Source of the DNA: Bacteroidales bacterium | GTDB taxonomy: Bacteria; Bacteroidota; Bacteroidia; Bacteroidales; Marinilabiliaceae | DNA: 64,000 bases | Direction: 5' to 3' | Assembly: GCA_003249255.1 (NCBI GenBank) | Contig: QKJP01000026.1 | Coordinates: 62,001 to 126,000, forward strand | Part shown: positions 18,252 through 26,442 of the stretch, piece by piece | How the letters are laid out: the number at the start of each line of letters is the position of its first letter | Numbering within the stretch: the first letter of the stretch is position 1 | Notes under the pieces: model-generated | What the model saw: only the letters and a program-made list of their open reading frames with translations | The model's database searches: none | What the model was told of the DNA's origin: nothing | Translations under genes and position numbers: made by a program

Positions 18252-19680
18252 AACAAAAGTGTTTAGAAGATTAGATGTTATTTTTTTTCTATTGGGGAGT
18301 GTTCTCTTTTATGCGTGTAGCACAGTTGTAAGAAGTCAAGATGAAATTGAAGAAAAAAATGACCTTGCTTCAGCTTATACGAAACATGGAATGGTCTCTT
18401 TTTTGATTGCAGATGTTGATTCAGGAATTGTCATTGCCGAAGAAAATTCTCAACGCAGGTTAACTCCAGCTTCATTAACAAAAATATTTACTACCGGTGC
18501 CGCTTTACTTAAATTAGGATCGGATTATTCATTTGTAACTGATTATTATTTCCGAGCAAAAACAAGAGATTTTGTCATAAAAGGTGGAGGTGATCCCACT
18601 TATGGTTCGATGAGGTTTGAGATGACAAAACCGGAAAAATTATTTTCTGAGATTCTTACAGTGGTTAAACGCGAAGGGATTGATGGGATTCAAGATTTAA
18701 TTATAGACCAAGGGATAATCGGAAATAATCATTATCCATCAAAGAGAATTTGGGAGGATATGTCAAATTATTATGGCGTTGCACCTTGTGGATTGAGTTT
18801 TGCTGAAAATACTTTTTACCTCACACTTCAATCCCCATCAAGAGTTGGGAAAAGATGTAGCGTTAAAAGCGTAAATCCGGATGTCGATTTGGATTTTACC
18901 TGTGATGCCGTTGCGGCCAATAATACTAAAGACAGTGCCTATATATATGGTCATCCTGAATTGAAAACCTGGCATGTTTCCGGAAGCATTCCCAAAGGTC
19001 AGGGCGCTTTTACTATAAAAGGAGCTATGCCAAAGCCATGGTCTGTTTTTGGCAATCAGTTACGTAATTTTTTTCAAAAGAATGGGGTGAATGTTGCCGG
19101 TTCAATTCGCATTGGAAATGTATTAGAGACAGATAAAAAACTTGGATTTCATACTTCTCCCAAATTATCAGAAATTGTCAAAGTAATCAATAAGAAAAGT
19201 CATAATTTATATGCTGACCATACTTTACTGGCTTTACTTGGTGATTTAGAAAGAGGCTTTATGTGGGATCAGGCACTTAAAGAAATGAGTAAAATATGGC
19301 GCGATAAAAATCCTGAATTCACAGGTTCTTTTTATGATGGATCAGGGCTTTCACCCTTAAATGTATGCAGTGCTTCAGATATGGTAAATGTTCTTACGGT
19401 TATGCACCATTCTGATGAAGCTAAAAGTTTTTACGAGTCATTGGCGATTGCAGGAAAAGATGGAACATTAAAAACCATTTTTACAGGGGAAGATGTAAAA
19501 GGAAAAGTGCTTGGGAAAAGTGGATCTATGACAGGGGTTTTAGCCTATGCCGGTTTTATACATACCGATAGTGGCAAAACCTTGGCGTTTTGTATCATGT
19601 ATAATAATTTTGATGAGACTTATAAAGAAATTCGGAATTCCGTTGAAGCATTAATTTCTCCATACATTAGGACATATTAA
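18241..19680 (+). CDS. dacB: D-alanyl-D-alanine carboxypeptidase/endopeptidase (PBP4 family, lipoprotein)
   Basis: Class C low-molecular-weight penicillin-binding protein that trims or cuts peptidoglycan cross-links in the periplasm. The active-site motifs are SLTK (in TPASLTKIFTTGA), SHN (NKKSHNLYAD) and KSG (LGKSGSMTG). A lipobox (SVLFYAC) anchors it in a membrane. The frame opens at ATG 18226, but GTG 18241 overlaps the upstream stop by only 11 bases and gives a cleaner signal peptide; I use it with reservation. Translation is probably coupled to the DUF6340-like gene. Confidence 0.88.
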   Translation: MINKTKVFRRLDVIFFLLGSVLFYACSTVVRSQDEIEEKNDLASAYTKHGMVSFLIADVDSGIVIAEENSQRRLTPASLTKIFTTGAALLKLGSDYSFVTDYYFRAKTRDFVIKGGGDPTYGSMRFEMTKPEKLFSEILTVVKREGIDGIQDLIIDQGIIGNNHYPSKRIWEDMSNYYGVAPCGLSFAENTFYLTLQSPSRVGKRCSVKSVNPDVDLDFTCDAVAANNTKDSAYIYGHPELKTWHVSGSIPKGQGAFTIKGAMPKPWSVFGNQLRNFFQKNGVNVAGSIRIGNVLETDKKLGFHTSPKLSEIVKVINKKSHNLYADHTLLALLGDLERGFMWDQALKEMSKIWRDKNPEFTGSFYDGSGLSPLNVCSASDMVNVLTVMHHSDEAKSFYESLAIAGKDGTLKTIFTGEDVKGKVLGKSGSMTGVLAYAGFIHTDSGKTLAFCIMYNNFDETYKEIRNSVEALISPYIRTY

Positions 19681-20126
19681 GGAGCAACTGGCTTAAGTTA
19701 TGTGCTTTAAGTTAATTGTTATTTCTACTTGTAAAGTTTTAGTGTAAGTATTGTTCTGCTAGGTGAATAGTATCTTCTTTCACTATTGGTATCGATGTTT
19801 GTGCTAAATGATCAAATAAGTATTAGTCAAAAGTTTAATTATTGATATGTCTTTCAATGTAGCTAACAGTTTCATTATGATGTAGTTTAATGCTTTTTAG
19901 ATGAACAAGGAACTGCTTTGTTTAGAAAAAATGTTGGAATTGAACATTGTTTTAAGTGTTGAAAAACAATAATGTTGTACCTTTGGTGCACTAGTACTTG
20001 AGCGTTATTTTACTTTGTTTTACCAAATAAATATAACCTTTAATCATAAAAGTAGTATTGATGGGTGAATAACTGCTATCGTTTGTCATATATTAATATA
20101 GATAATGTGTTATCAGGGCTTTATAG
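19681..20126. other. Intergenic region, 446 bp, with one promoter
   Basis: No reading frame, RNA gene or strong hairpin was recognised. The only interpretable element is the Bacteroidota-type promoter near 19959-19985. The rest is AT-rich and unexplained. Confidence 0.6.
19959..19985 (+). promoter_or_regulatory. Bacteroidota-type promoter upstream of the amidase gene
   Basis: TTG at 19959-19961 and TACCTTTG at 19978-19985 match the TTG / TAnnTTTG consensus of the primary Bacteroidota sigma factor with a 16-base spacer. It would leave a long leader of about 135 bases before the gene at 20127. Confidence 0.6.
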
Positions 20127-20900
20127 ATGAACTTAAATATTACTATTATACAGCATGATATAGTTTGGGAAGATTCGAATAGAAATTTCAATCTTCTTGA
20201 GGATAAAATTGCGTTGGTGTCTGATAGTGTTGATCTTATTGTTTTGCCGGAGATGTTTCACTGTGGGTTTACAATGAAGCCTGAACAGGTGGCATTGACG
20301 CATGGTGGTATCGGAAATGAGTGGATGCAAAAAATGGCAGATTTCAAGAAATGCTGTATTTTGGGTAGTCTGGTAATCGTAGAAGATGGTAAATTTTATA
20401 ATCGCTTATACGTTCATTTTCACAATGCTGAGGCTGTATATTATAATAAGCGACATTTGTTTAGAATGGGAGGCGAAAATCTTGTTTATGAGCAAGGAAC
20501 AGAGCCTTTAATTTTTCAATATAAAGGATGGCGGATTAAGCCATTGATTTGTTACGATTTAAGGTTTCCTGTTTGGAGTCGAAATCAAAATGATTATGAT
20601 CTTTTAATATATGTGGCGAATTGGCCTGAATCAAGACGTGATGCATGGATGACCTTGCTAAAAGCCAGATCTATCGAAAACCAATGTTATGTAATTGGTG
20701 TAAATCGTGTCGGAATTGATAGCACAGCAACTTATACAGGAGATTCGTTAGTGTTTTCACCTAAAGGAGAAGAGTTATTAGCCCTTGTGGATAGTAACGA
20801 TAGAATTGGCGAAGTTCAAATTAATAAAGATAAATTAGATCAATTCCGTGATAAATTTCCAGCCTGGGAAGATGCGGATGATTTTATGATAATATCTTAG
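20127..20900 (+). CDS. Carbon-nitrogen hydrolase (omega-amidase / YafV-like)
   Basis: A 257-aa nitrilase-superfamily enzyme with the Glu-Lys-Cys triad at Glu42 (VLPEMF), Lys108 (YYNKRHLF) and Cys142 (ICYDLRFP). The CYDLRFPVWSRN region and the lack of extra domains fit the YafV/Nit2 subgroup, which hydrolyses alpha-keto acid amides such as 2-oxoglutaramate. It is monocistronic by appearance, with a promoter candidate about 140 bases upstream. Substrate is assigned by subfamily only. Confidence 0.85.
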   Translation: MNLNITIIQHDIVWEDSNRNFNLLEDKIALVSDSVDLIVLPEMFHCGFTMKPEQVALTHGGIGNEWMQKMADFKKCCILGSLVIVEDGKFYNRLYVHFHNAEAVYYNKRHLFRMGGENLVYEQGTEPLIFQYKGWRIKPLICYDLRFPVWSRNQNDYDLLIYVANWPESRRDAWMTLLKARSIENQCYVIGVNRVGIDSTATYTGDSLVFSPKGEELLALVDSNDRIGEVQINKDKLDQFRDKFPAWEDADDFMIIS

Positions 20901-21025
20901 AGTAAAGCATTTTAGTGCGTGCATTTATGTGATATTATTCTTATATTTAAACAAGTGGGGTAGGTTTTAGAATTGAATTGTTTGGTGTTGAATATAATTA
21001 GTAGAATTTTTAATATATCCAGGAG

Positions 21026-21289
21026 ATGAAGAGTTATAAATTAATGGTCAGTGATGAAAAAGCTGGTTTTGTGATGGAGTTGTTGGATAATCTTGGTATT
21101 TCTTTTTCTGAAATAGAACCGGTTGCAGAGCCGCGTATTTATCCGGGTGCTAATTTTGAAATTAGATCCAGAAAGAGCGGGGGTACGGTAGCCAAGAATT
21201 TACATAAGCCAACACAAAGTTCGGTTGAAGAACGTCAGGAGAGCCTTCTTGATGTGATGAAAAAGATAGAAGCTATGCGAAAAAAATAA
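21026..21289 (+). CDS. Small protein of unknown function (87 aa)
   Basis: An 87-aa protein with an acidic N-terminal half (MVSDEKAGFVMELLDNLGISF), a middle stretch rich in basic residues and Gly (RSRKSGGTVAKNLHK) and a charged helical end (ERQESLLDVMKKIEAMRKK). The general shape, a short alpha/beta head plus basic C-terminal helix, is common in antitoxins and small regulators, but I do not recognise the family and no toxin gene is adjacent. Base composition is like that of its neighbours and no alternative frame overlaps, so I regard it as real. Confidence 0.5.
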   Translation: MKSYKLMVSDEKAGFVMELLDNLGISFSEIEPVAEPRIYPGANFEIRSRKSGGTVAKNLHKPTQSSVEERQESLLDVMKKIEAMRKK

Positions 21290-21482
21290 TTATCGTTTAC
21301 GCTATTGTTTTATAATCATTTGCTTGTAGTGTGTAAAGGTTTCTTCGAGGTAGAAGTAAGCGAATGTTTAAACTTTGTGATACCATTATGATTTGTCTTG
21401 TTGTGTTGAGTAAAAATAAAATACTGTTCTTAAACATTTATATTTTATTGAAAAAACACTACGTAAAATGGCAATTTCAGAG

Positions 21483-21490
21483 TAAATTTG
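21483..21490 (+). promoter_or_regulatory. -7 element of pta promoter
   Basis: TAAATTTG matches the TAnnTTTG core and lies 37 bases before the pta start codon. A matching TTG at -33 is not at the usual spacing, so this is a partial match. Confidence 0.45.
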
Positions 21491-21527
21491 CAATCAGTTA
21501 AAACAAACTTTAAGCATTATAATATAT

Positions 21528-22532
21528 ATGGAATTTATTGATAGCCTAAAACAAAAAGCTAGTACCAACAAAAAGCGAATTGTTTTACCCGAAGGATTAG
21601 AAGAAAGAACACTACAAGCAGCAAATACTATTTTGCAAGAAGGATTTGCCGATGTGATATTAATCGGTAACCCTACTGAGATGAAAGCAAAAGCTTCAGA
21701 GTTAGGATTAACCAATATTGATAACGCTGAAATAGTTGATCCGGAAAATCATGCTAAGATGGATGCTTATGCAGATATGATGGTGGAAATTCGTAAAACG
21801 AAAGGCTTAACTAAAGAAGAGGCTTTAAAGCTGATTAAAGACCCATTGTATTTATCAGTTATGATGATCAAGGCTGGTGATGCTGATGGAGAAGTAGCCG
21901 GAGCCGATAATTCAACCGGAGATGTGCTACGTCCAGCATTTCAATATGTAAAAACAGCGCCTGGTATTAGTGTTGTTTCAGGAGCCTTTATCATGATTCT
22001 TAAAGATAAAGAATTTGGTAATGATGGTATGATGGTATTTGCCGATTGTGCCGTTCATCCAAATCCTACAGCTGAAGAACTTGCAGAAATTGCAGTTGCA
22101 ACAGGAAGAACCACTCAAGCCATTGCCGGATTTGAGCCGAAAATTGCCATGTTGAGTTTCTCTACCAAAGGAAGTGCAAAGCATGAAATGGTAGATAAAG
22201 TTGTTAAAGCAACAAAATTAGCTCAAGAAAAAGCTCCTGATTTAAAAATTGAAGGTGAACTTCAGTCCGATGCTGCCATTATTCCGGCTATTGGTCAAAA
22301 GAAAGCTCCAGGTAGTGAAATTGCAGGTCAGGCAAATGTTTTAGTTTTCCCAACTTTAGAAACCGGTAATATCGCCTATAAATTAGTTCAACGTATGGCC
22401 GGGGCTGAAGCTATTGGTCCAATTTTACAGGGAATGGCTGCTCCAATAAACGACCTGTCAAGAGGTTGTTCCGTGAGTGATATTGTGAACCTGGTAGCGA
22501 TAACTGCAAACCAAGCAGCAGGAACATTATAA
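21528..22532 (+). CDS. pta: Phosphate acetyltransferase
   Basis: A 334-aa short-form phosphotransacetylase that converts acetyl-CoA and phosphate to acetyl phosphate. Family signatures are clear: KRIVLPEG, GDADGEVAGADNSTGDVLRPA, MMVFADCAVHPNPTAEELAEIA, and AAPINDLSRGCSVSDIVNL near the end. No N-terminal DRTGG or BioD-like domain is present. With ackA and buk nearby it feeds substrate-level ATP formation. Some short members also accept butyryl-CoA, which would suit the butyrate kinase downstream; sequence alone does not settle this. Confidence 0.93.
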   Translation: MEFIDSLKQKASTNKKRIVLPEGLEERTLQAANTILQEGFADVILIGNPTEMKAKASELGLTNIDNAEIVDPENHAKMDAYADMMVEIRKTKGLTKEEALKLIKDPLYLSVMMIKAGDADGEVAGADNSTGDVLRPAFQYVKTAPGISVVSGAFIMILKDKEFGNDGMMVFADCAVHPNPTAEELAEIAVATGRTTQAIAGFEPKIAMLSFSTKGSAKHEMVDKVVKATKLAQEKAPDLKIEGELQSDAAIIPAIGQKKAPGSEIAGQANVLVFPTLETGNIAYKLVQRMAGAEAIGPILQGMAAPINDLSRGCSVSDIVNLVAITANQAAGTL

Positions 22533-22536
22533 AATA

Positions 22537-22569
22537 AAAAAAGGGTCTACAAAGAGGCCCTTTTTTTTA
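22537..22569 (+). terminator. Rho-independent terminator after pta
   Basis: Stem AAAGGGTC / GGCCCTTT (one G-U pair), short loop, and eight T residues. It separates pta from the dehydrogenase gene. Confidence 0.88.
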
Positions 22570-22645
22570 TTGTAGTATTTGAATCAAAAATATACAATTG
22601 TATCTTTCGTAATCGCAAAAAAAAAATAATTAAAATATAGAGTAA

Positions 22646-23602
22646 ATGGCAAAAGTATTAGTGGAGCCCATAGAACAATATGCACTAAGTCAGAAGAAAA
22701 AATCAAATGCACTTTTTTCTAAAGTAGGTATTGTAGGGTGTGGTAAAGAAGGACAAAACATCGCTCGTATAGCTAGTTGGCATGGTTTGGAGGTTATTTT
22801 TATTGAATTAAATCAGGAACGCATAGATTCTGCAATCGAGAACATGAGTCAGGTTTTAGATTCGCGTATTCAAAGCTGGGGATTAACTTCGGGTGAGAAA
22901 CGTGCCATCATGAGCCGTATTAAAGGTACAACTGATTATGAACAATTAGCAGAATGTGATTTTGTAATAGAAGCCATTCGTTCAGATGAAAAAACTGGCG
23001 AAAGAAGTATTGATGCCAGAAAAGAAGTATTTCGTAAAGTTGAAGAAGTAGTTAGCCGTGATGCGATTATCGCGACTAATGCAACAACTATTGTCATTAC
23101 CGAATTAGCTTCTGAGTTAAAGTTTCGTGAGCGTTGTGTAAGCCTTCACTTTTTTGTGACTTCACCAGAAGCTCGCATCATTGAAGTAGTCAAAGGATTA
23201 TATACCTCAGAAGAAGTGTATCAGCGTGTTTGCACCTTTGTTAAATTAATTAACAGAGATGTGATTCCGGTTGAAGAGTCAGCAGGAATTGTTAGTGTAC
23301 GCTTATTTGTAACCTTATTAAATGAAGCTTGTGCCACCTTGATGGAAGGTGTTGCTTCAATGGAAGATATTGATAAAACTATGGAAGTTGGTTTAGGTAT
23401 GCGCCATGGACCTTTTAGATCAGCTGATATCATCGGATTGGAAAAAGTGGTAAAATGGATGACCAATTTACATGAAGAATTTGGTGCGCAAAAATTTGCT
23501 CCATCTCCATTGATTCGTCGCTTAGTACGAGCAAAACGATATGGTAAGCATGTTCAGCACGGTTTTTATCGTTATGATAAAAATGGCAATGTAATCGAAT
23601 AA
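22646..23602 (+). CDS. 3-hydroxyacyl-CoA dehydrogenase family protein (variant active site)
   Basis: A 318-aa protein with the Rossmann dinucleotide loop GIVGCGKEGQNIA (residues ~28-40), the inner motif CDFVIEAIRSDEKT and the two-helix C-terminal domain of 3-hydroxybutyryl-CoA dehydrogenases. The catalytic His is kept in SLHFFVTSPEARIIEVVKG, but the usual HFFNP..M/L sequence is changed: Asn-Pro is replaced by Val-Thr-Ser-Pro. This could alter substrate or activity. It lies between pta and ackA in a fermentation cluster, which supports a short-chain acyl-CoA role. Confidence 0.78.
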   Translation: MAKVLVEPIEQYALSQKKKSNALFSKVGIVGCGKEGQNIARIASWHGLEVIFIELNQERIDSAIENMSQVLDSRIQSWGLTSGEKRAIMSRIKGTTDYEQLAECDFVIEAIRSDEKTGERSIDARKEVFRKVEEVVSRDAIIATNATTIVITELASELKFRERCVSLHFFVTSPEARIIEVVKGLYTSEEVYQRVCTFVKLINRDVIPVEESAGIVSVRLFVTLLNEACATLMEGVASMEDIDKTMEVGLGMRHGPFRSADIIGLEKVVKWMTNLHEEFGAQKFAPSPLIRRLVRAKRYGKHVQHGFYRYDKNGNVIE

Positions 23603-23684
23603 AGCCTATCAGGAATGGAATAAGTTCGAAGCTTGTGCCAACATTTTTTAGGTAATAAAGAGTATATCAAGAAAAAAAAACAAA

Positions 23685-24902
23685 ATGAAAATATTAGTTC
23701 TGAACTGTGGTAGTTCATCAATTAAATATCAACTGTTTTCGCAAGAAGGTTCTGAATGGTCCGTTTTGGCTGCTGGTGTTGTAGAGAAAATTGGATTGAA
23801 AGGTTCTTTTCTTAAACATGAAGCTACCGGAAGTGAAAAAGTTTTATTAGAAGGAGAAATTTTAGACCACAAAGCTGGTATTGATTATATTTTAGGGGTG
23901 ATTGTAAGTGAACGTCATGGCTGTGTGAAATCTTTGGATGAGATTGATGCTGTAGGTCATCGCGTGGTACATGGAGGTGAGCAGTTTAACTCAAGTGTGC
24001 TAATCACCACTGAAGTCATCAAAAAGATTGAAGAGTGTATCGATATTGCACCACTTCACAACCCACCAAACCTAAAAGGTATTGATGCCATAACATCTAT
24101 TTTACCTAGCGTTCCACAAATTGCTGTTTTTGATACTGCCTTCCACCAGACCATGCCGAAAGAAGCATATATGTATGCGATCCCATTATCTTTATATAAA
24201 AAGTATGGTATTCGTCGTTATGGTTTCCATGGTACAAGTCACCGTTATGTATCCAAACGTGCTTGTGAAATTTTAGGGGTTGATTACGCAACACAAAAGA
24301 TCATTTCCTGCCATTTAGGGAATGGAGCTTCTATTTGTGCGATTAAAAATGGTGAATCAGTTGATACATCAATGGGATTCACACCGCTAGAAGGTCTTGT
24401 AATGGGAACTCGTTCCGGAGATATGGATCTTGGAGCAGCAACCTTTATTATGGATAAAGAAGAAATTGGTACTCGCTCTGCCAGTGTTTTATTTAATAAG
24501 CATAGCGGAATGTTAGGTTTAACCGGCATCTCTTCTGATATGAGAGAGATTATTGGTGCTGCCGATGAGGGAAATCCTGATGCAATCAATGGCTTAAACA
24601 TTTATTTTTATAGAGTTAAGAAATTTATTGGTTCTTATGCTGCTGCCATGGGAGGTGTAGATATTGTTTTATTTACCGGTGGTATAGGTGAAAACAGTGT
24701 ACCAACTCGTGCAGGAATTTGTAAAGGATTAGAATTTTTAGGTATCGACATAGACGAATCTATTAATGGTGGAATATTTGGTGAAGAGGCTGTTATTAGT
24801 AAAGCAGATGCAGGTACCAAAGTAATGGTTGTTCCTACTAATGAAGAGTTAATGATTGCTGTTGATACAAAAGAGATTGTAGACGAATTAGCAAATAGAT
24901 GA
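23685..24902 (+). CDS. ackA: Acetate kinase
   Basis: A 405-aa ASKHA-fold kinase that makes ATP from acetyl phosphate. Diagnostic segments are LVLNCGSSSIKYQLF at the start, VGHRVVHGGE, the FHGTSHRYVS phosphate loop, LGNGASICAI and LFTGGIGENS. It is 82 bases after the dehydrogenase gene on the same strand and may share its transcript. A strong terminator follows. Together with pta it gives the standard acetate-producing energy pathway. Confidence 0.96.
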   Translation: MKILVLNCGSSSIKYQLFSQEGSEWSVLAAGVVEKIGLKGSFLKHEATGSEKVLLEGEILDHKAGIDYILGVIVSERHGCVKSLDEIDAVGHRVVHGGEQFNSSVLITTEVIKKIEECIDIAPLHNPPNLKGIDAITSILPSVPQIAVFDTAFHQTMPKEAYMYAIPLSLYKKYGIRRYGFHGTSHRYVSKRACEILGVDYATQKIISCHLGNGASICAIKNGESVDTSMGFTPLEGLVMGTRSGDMDLGAATFIMDKEEIGTRSASVLFNKHSGMLGLTGISSDMREIIGAADEGNPDAINGLNIYFYRVKKFIGSYAAAMGGVDIVLFTGGIGENSVPTRAGICKGLEFLGIDIDESINGGIFGEEAVISKADAGTKVMVVPTNEELMIAVDTKEIVDELANR

Positions 24903-24926
24903 TTTTTATTGTCAATTGAAGATCTG

Positions 24927-24957
24927 AAAGGCGGTATTTTTTACCGCCTTTTTTCGT
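24927..24957 (+). terminator. Rho-independent terminator after ackA
   Basis: Perfect stem AAAGGCGGTA / TACCGCCTTT with a five-base T-rich loop, followed by more T. Confidence 0.95.
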
Positions 24958-24977
24958 TTTTGAACGTTTATGAGTAT

Positions 24978-25006
24978 TTGTTCCATTTATTTTAAACTTA
25001 TATTTG
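24978..25006 (+). promoter_or_regulatory. Bacteroidota-type promoter of buk
   Basis: TTG at 24978-24980 and TATATTTG at 24999-25006 with an 18-base spacer are a full match to the TTG / TAnnTTTG consensus, 38 bases before the buk start. This makes buk a separate transcription unit from ackA. Confidence 0.7.
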
Positions 25007-25043
25007 TACTGTTAACATAATTTGGAAAGATAAAATAAATAAA

Positions 25044-26117
25044 ATGAGCTGTTATAAAGTATTAGTCATTAACCCAGGTTCTACATCAACAAAAATTGCA
25101 GTTTACGAAGGCTGTGAGTCAGTGTTTTTAACCACACTACGACATTCTGCCGAAGAATTAGCTCCATTTGCAGATATTGCTTCTCAATTTGAATTTAGAA
25201 AAGAAGTTATTCTCAAAGAATTAAAAAATGCCGGCATTGATATTGATGATTTTAATGCAGTTGTTGGCCGAGGAGGAATGGTTAAACCTATTGAATCCGG
25301 AGTATATGAGGTTGATGAAAATTTAAAAGCAGATTTGAAAGTCGGAAAATTAGGTCAGCATGCTAGTAATCTAGGCGGTTTAATTGCGGATGATATTGCT
25401 AAAAGCTTAAATAATGTGCGTGCCTTTATTGCCGATCCGGTTGTAGTTGATGAGTTAGAAGATGTTGCAAGAATTACTGGTCATCCGGATATGCCACGTC
25501 GTTCCATTTTTCATGCGCTAAACCAAAAGGCAGTTGCAAAAAACTTTGCTAAATCGATTGATAAGAAGTATGAAGATATCAATGTCATTGTAGCTCACAT
25601 GGGAGGAGGTATTTCAGTTGGTGCCCACCGTAAAGGAAAAGTGATTGATGTTAATAATGCAGTAGATGGTTATGGTCCTTTTTCGCCTGAAAGAGCCGGT
25701 ACATTACCAACCGGAGCATTAATTGATGCGTGTTTTAGTGGTGATTATACACATGCCGAAATGCGTAAACTGGTGAATGGTAAAGGCGGTTTAGTTGCTC
25801 ATCTTAATACCAATGAAGCCCATAAAGTGGTTGAAAATGCACAAAAAGGCGATAAGCAAAGCCAATTGGTATTAGATGCTATGTGTTATCAAGTTGGTAA
25901 AGCCATTGGAGCTTGTGCAGCAGTTCTAAAAGGTGATGTTCATGGAGTAGTTCTTACCGGAGGAATCGCTCATGGTAAAGTGATCGTTGATTACATTAAA
26001 AATATGGTTAGTTGGATTGCTCCTTTTAAAGTTTATCCCGGAGAAGATGAAATGAAAGCATTAGCCGATAATGCCATTAGTGTTTTGAACGGAGAAATTG
26101 AGTGTAAAAAATATTAA
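25044..26117 (+). CDS. buk: Butyrate kinase
   Basis: A 357-aa ASKHA kinase distinct from ackA. It starts VLVINPGSTSTKIAVYEG and carries GRGGMVKPIESGVYEV, the MGGGISVGAHRKGKVIDVNNAVDGYGPFSPERAGTLP region (motif positions ~192-228) and VVLTGGIAHGK, all typical of butyrate kinase. It makes ATP and butyrate (or a branched-chain acid) from the acyl phosphate. No phosphotransbutyrylase is adjacent, so either the nearby Pta or an enzyme elsewhere supplies the substrate. Confidence 0.93.
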   Translation: MSCYKVLVINPGSTSTKIAVYEGCESVFLTTLRHSAEELAPFADIASQFEFRKEVILKELKNAGIDIDDFNAVVGRGGMVKPIESGVYEVDENLKADLKVGKLGQHASNLGGLIADDIAKSLNNVRAFIADPVVVDELEDVARITGHPDMPRRSIFHALNQKAVAKNFAKSIDKKYEDINVIVAHMGGGISVGAHRKGKVIDVNNAVDGYGPFSPERAGTLPTGALIDACFSGDYTHAEMRKLVNGKGGLVAHLNTNEAHKVVENAQKGDKQSQLVLDAMCYQVGKAIGACAAVLKGDVHGVVLTGGIAHGKVIVDYIKNMVSWIAPFKVYPGEDEMKALADNAISVLNGEIECKKY

Positions 26118-26442
26118 ACTTATTTTTTGAAATTCTAAAAATGTCAAGGAGAAGTTCTTGGCATTTTTTCGTTTAAATGATCAAATTAATGGTTTATTTT
26201 CAAGAATAAAATGATAAGATAAATGTGTTTTTGGGATTGAGACAGATGGTTTGTGTAAAACAGTGTTATTGTTTTAGGAAGGGTTAGGTATTTTTTAAAA
26301 ATTTATAAGTGATGCATGGTTGCTTTTACCAACGTTTTGTTTTTCTTTTATCATTTCTAATGTTTGTAACTTTAATTTTAAAAGGCAGTTAAAGTATACA
26401 CTTGCTACGTTTAAAATAGCTTAATGCAAAAAATATTGTACA
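26118..26442. other. Intergenic region, 325 bp
   Basis: It contains the buk terminator at its left end. The remainder is AT-rich. TACGTTTA near 26407 is one base short of the -7 consensus and could belong to the protease promoter. Nothing else was recognised. Confidence 0.5.
26138..26170 (+). terminator. Rho-independent terminator after buk
   Basis: Stem ATGTCAAG / CTTGGCAT (one G-U pair) with an eight-base loop, followed by six T residues. Confidence 0.85.

Noticed and set aside
21026-21289. Toxin-antitoxin pair
   Set aside because: The 87-aa protein has a basic helical end as in some antitoxins, but no toxin-like gene is beside it on either strand.
24284-24601. Reverse-strand frame of 105 codons in ackA
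   Set aside because: It is antisense to a highly conserved gene; the product is low complexity and Ser/Pro rich.
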